Shown here: one piece after another, positions 62,105 to 64,000 of the stretch
How positions within the stretch are numbered: position 1 is the stretch's first letter
How the letters are laid out: each line of letters begins with the position of its first letter
Source of the DNA: Rosettibacter sp964572725
GTDB taxonomy: Bacteria; Bacteroidota; Ignavibacteria; Ignavibacteriales; Melioribacteraceae
Direction of reading: 5' to 3'
NCBI GenBank assembly: GCA_964572725.1
Contig: CAZNFW010000007.1
Location: 1 to 64,000 of the forward strand
Length of the DNA stretch: 64,000 bases
Program-made: the position numbers and the translations under genes
Notes under the pieces: generated by a model
Database searches by the model: none
Seen by the model: only the letters and a program-made list of their open reading frames with translations
Told to the model about the DNA's origin: nothing

Positions 62105-63316
62105 ATGAAAAAGTTTTTTGCAATAATCATTTTTATTTTTTCTTTTATGAATTTGTATTCTCAAGAAAATTTAAAATTCTCTTTGCAAATACGACCAAGA
62201 TTTGAAATCGATAATAAAGATTTCAAATCATCTACAAATCCAAACACATTTACTCAGTTACGAACAAGATTGGGATTGTCTTTTCGACCTGTAAAAAATC
62301 TTAATGGATTTATACAAATTCAGGATTCAAGAACATTTGGCGAAGAACAATCAACTTTGTTTAATTCAAAAAATCTTGATGTTCATCAGGCTTACTTTGT
62401 AATAAATGATATCTTTAATCTCCCGCTTGACATTAAAATTGGCAGAATGGAATTGTTGTATGGTTCAGAAAAATTTATTGGTCCAGTAGGCTGGAGCAAT
62501 ATTGGAAGAGCCTTTGATGGTGGAGTAATTACTTACAAAAATAAAAAGGTGAAAGTGGATTTATTTGTAATCAGAGAATTCGAAAAATTTAATCCCGCCG
62601 ATTCTATGGATCAAAATATTTATGGAATTTTTACTGATTTGTATTTCATAGAAAATTATCAAATACAGCCATTTGTTATATGGCAAAGAGTTAATCCAAC
62701 AAATTATCTCGACAGAGCAACAGCAGGAGTTTTTGTCAAAGGCGACTTAGGAAGATTCCAGCATGAATTAGATTTTGGTTATCAGTTTGGTAAAGCATTT
62801 TTAAGTAATAGGAAACAAGATGTAAATGCTTTGACTTTTTCTATAAGCGGGAACTACACTTTCAAAAAAGATTGTAAGCCAACCATTGGATTACAATTTG
62901 ATTATGCAAGCGGAGATAATAATCCTGCTGATAACAATTATAAAACTTACACAACTTTATATCCTACCGGGCATAAATTTTACGGTTACATGGATTACTT
63001 TGTGAATTTACAGAATGACACTTATGGACTTGGCATAATGGACTTTGTTGCAAAAGGTGGATTTTCACCGCTCAGCGGGTTAGCTCTTAATTTGAATTAT
63101 CATCTATTTAAATCTGCTGAGGATTATAAATTACCTTCAAATTCAACAACGAATAATTTTGGTTCGGAGTTCGATCTTATAATTAATTATAAATATAATG
63201 ACTATGCAAGTTTTGAAGGGGGTGCTTCGTTATTTTTACCTGGGGACATATTCAAAGAAAAGCGCGGCAAAGATAATTCAACTTGGTTTTATATAATGGC
63301 TGTCATTAATATTTAG
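62105..63316 (+). CDS. Outer membrane beta-barrel porin (alginate-export-like)
   Basis: 403 residues with a signal peptide (FFAIIIFIFSFMNLYSQ). KFSLQIRPRFEIDNKDF, FTQLRTRLGLSFRP and LDIKIGRMELLYGSEKFIGP followed by VGWSNIGRAFDG match the alginate-export/porin family start. The remainder has repeated aromatic-ended strands and the C-terminal strand ends STWFYIMAVINI. It follows nrfA by 64 bases on the same strand with a GAGAGG site, so it is probably part of the nrf operon. It might admit nitrite or organic acids; this role is inferred from location only. Confidence 0.75.
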   Translation: MKKFFAIIIFIFSFMNLYSQENLKFSLQIRPRFEIDNKDFKSSTNPNTFTQLRTRLGLSFRPVKNLNGFIQIQDSRTFGEEQSTLFNSKNLDVHQAYFVINDIFNLPLDIKIGRMELLYGSEKFIGPVGWSNIGRAFDGGVITYKNKKVKVDLFVIREFEKFNPADSMDQNIYGIFTDLYFIENYQIQPFVIWQRVNPTNYLDRATAGVFVKGDLGRFQHELDFGYQFGKAFLSNRKQDVNALTFSISGNYTFKKDCKPTIGLQFDYASGDNNPADNNYKTYTTLYPTGHKFYGYMDYFVNLQNDTYGLGIMDFVAKGGFSPLSGLALNLNYHLFKSAEDYKLPSNSTTNNFGSEFDLIINYKYNDYASFEGGASLFLPGDIFKEKRGKDNSTWFYIMAVINI

Positions 63317-63329
63317 CACATTAACTTTG

Positions 63330-63431
63330 AAGGGTTGACTTAAAAGTAAGATGACAAGTTCTAAAAAATGGCAATAAAAATTCAGCAAACAATAATAGTT
63401 TTATTTGAAAATTACTTTTATGTCAACCCTT
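63330..63431. repeat. Inverted-repeat element between convergent genes, copy 2
   Basis: AAGGGTTGACTTAAAAGTAA (63330-63349) and TTACTTTTATGTCAACCCTT (63412-63431) pair at 19 of 20 positions around about 62 bases. Size (102 vs 105), end sequence and position between convergent genes all match the element at 48811-48915, while the cores differ. Confidence 0.7.
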
Positions 63432-63432
63432 T

Positions 63433-64000
63433 TTATGAAATTGTAATTAATATTAGAGGTAGGTGTGCTAAGGTTAAAAATCCAAATCGATAAATAGATT
63501 CTTTTCTTGTATCAGCCGAGAGGTAAGAAAAATAAATTCCCTTCATGATTGTATTGCTCATCATTGCAAGTAATATTCCAGATACAATAATATTAATCCC
63601 AAAGTTTGAAGAGCCAATTAAAGATAAAATAAATGGGTCGATATCTGTAACACCAACTATAGCAGAAAGTGTTAGAACTCCAGATTTACCAAAATACATT
63701 TTGACCCATCCAGTTATAACAGATAAGACAATAAATAAAATGGCAAACATCAAAGCTGGTCTTATCTCAAAAGGATTTTGCAGACTTTGTGATTCCTTGT
63801 TGAAATATGATTTACCCGAATGAGTTTTAATTTTATAGAATGATAAACCAAATCCAATTAAACTTAGTATTATTAACTGCCATACAAGGTTAATAGCAAT
63901 AGAAGGACTAATAATAAGTATCAAAATTAAAATCCTTAAATACATTACACTTGATGCAATTAATGAACCCTGAAGAGCATTCTTTGAAATAGTAGAATTT
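63433..64000 (-). CDS. MgtC/SapB-family membrane protein with DUF4010 domain, C-terminal part
   Basis: The frame is open to the window end (SKNALQGSLIASSVMYLRIL reads through beyond the first Met), so about 189 C-terminal residues are visible and the 5' end is outside. There are five to six hydrophobic helices. GVLTLSAIVGVTDIDPFILS and the preceding KMYFGKSG match the DUF4010 part of MgtC/SapB-family proteins. The function is unknown; some members are linked to Mg or stress. It converges on the porin gene across the repeat element. Confidence 0.85.
   Translation of the reverse strand, partial: NSTISKNALQGSLIASSVMYLRILILILIISPSIAINLVWQLIILSLIGFGLSFYKIKTHSGKSYFNKESQSLQNPFEIRPALMFAILFIVLSVITGWVKMYFGKSGVLTLSAIVGVTDIDPFILSLIGSSNFGINIIVSGILLAMMSNTIMKGIYFSYLSADTRKESIYRFGFLTLAHLPLILITIS

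Noticed and set aside
1..64000. tRNA, rRNA, phage or transposase genes
   Set aside because: No cloverleaf-like GC-rich segments, rRNA blocks, integrase or transposase motifs were recognised by eye.

Overview
The window is AT-rich DNA from a draft genome: it holds two runs of exactly 100 N. It encodes a Gram-negative bacterium, most likely of the Bacteroidota/Chlorobiota/Ignavibacteriota assemblage. Support comes from families typical of that group (DUF5686, DUF4402, DUF2911, DUF3109, DUF4922, TIGR01777), promoters resembling the Bacteroidota TTTG / TAnnTTTG type, a Sec-type clade II NosZ with an nrf operon, and frequent TTG starts. A placement in Ignavibacteria is inferred from gene content and was not tested. 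No tRNA, rRNA, CRISPR array or complete insertion sequence was seen.

Layout. 1-4.5 kb: end of a TolC-RND efflux operon. 4.6-8.7 kb: an ATP-cone/uridine-kinase fusion, an exported nitroreductase, a secreted alpha/beta hydrolase and an SDR. 8.8-14.1 kb: DUF3109, rpoN, a membrane methyltransferase, hslV-hslU and an acid phosphatase. 14.3-18.6 kb: uvrB, an N-acetylmuramoyl-L-alanine amidase and a second membrane methyltransferase. 18.7-21.2 kb: three genes for minor-pilin-like (PilW/PilX-like) proteins. 21.2-38 kb: mostly housekeeping and scattered metabolic genes (TIGR01777, DUF5686, DMT exporter, amidohydrolase, M28 peptidase, DUF2911, ispH, dgt, CDF transporter, sufE, exported acetolactate decarboxylase, purU, DUF4922 and a GT2). 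38-41.8 kb: rlpA, a two-component system and a Lys-rich exported protein. 42-47.3 kb: a non-canonical chaperone-usher locus with three DUF4402 subunits, a PapD-like chaperone and a 899-residue usher-like protein. 47.3-48.8 kb: MscS and an Rrf2 regulator. 48.9-63.3 kb: a nitrogen-oxide respiration island. 63.4 kb to the end: a DUF4010 membrane protein running off the window.

The nitrogen island is the most coherent unit. A minus-strand operon (rrf2 - ric - cytochrome c - nosZ - membrane/NosL fusion - nosD - nosF - nosY) is followed by a separate ferredoxin-type gene and an octaheme HAO-family cytochrome. Divergent from rrf2 is an operon for a NapH-like membrane ferredoxin, NrfH, NrfA and probably an outer-membrane porin. 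A 16-bp imperfect palindrome (CAGA-N8-TCTG) sits 2-4 bases after a -7-like element upstream of three of these transcription units. This points to a local regulon, probably controlled by the Fe-S Rrf2 protein encoded beside it. The chemistry encoded is nitrite to ammonium and N2O to N2. No NO-forming nitrite reductase or NO reductase is in the window.

The best candidates for something undescribed are the DUF4402 chaperone-usher locus, the CAGA-N8-TCTG regulon, the divergent minor-pilin cassette, and a pair of about 100-bp dispersed inverted-repeat elements, each between convergent genes.
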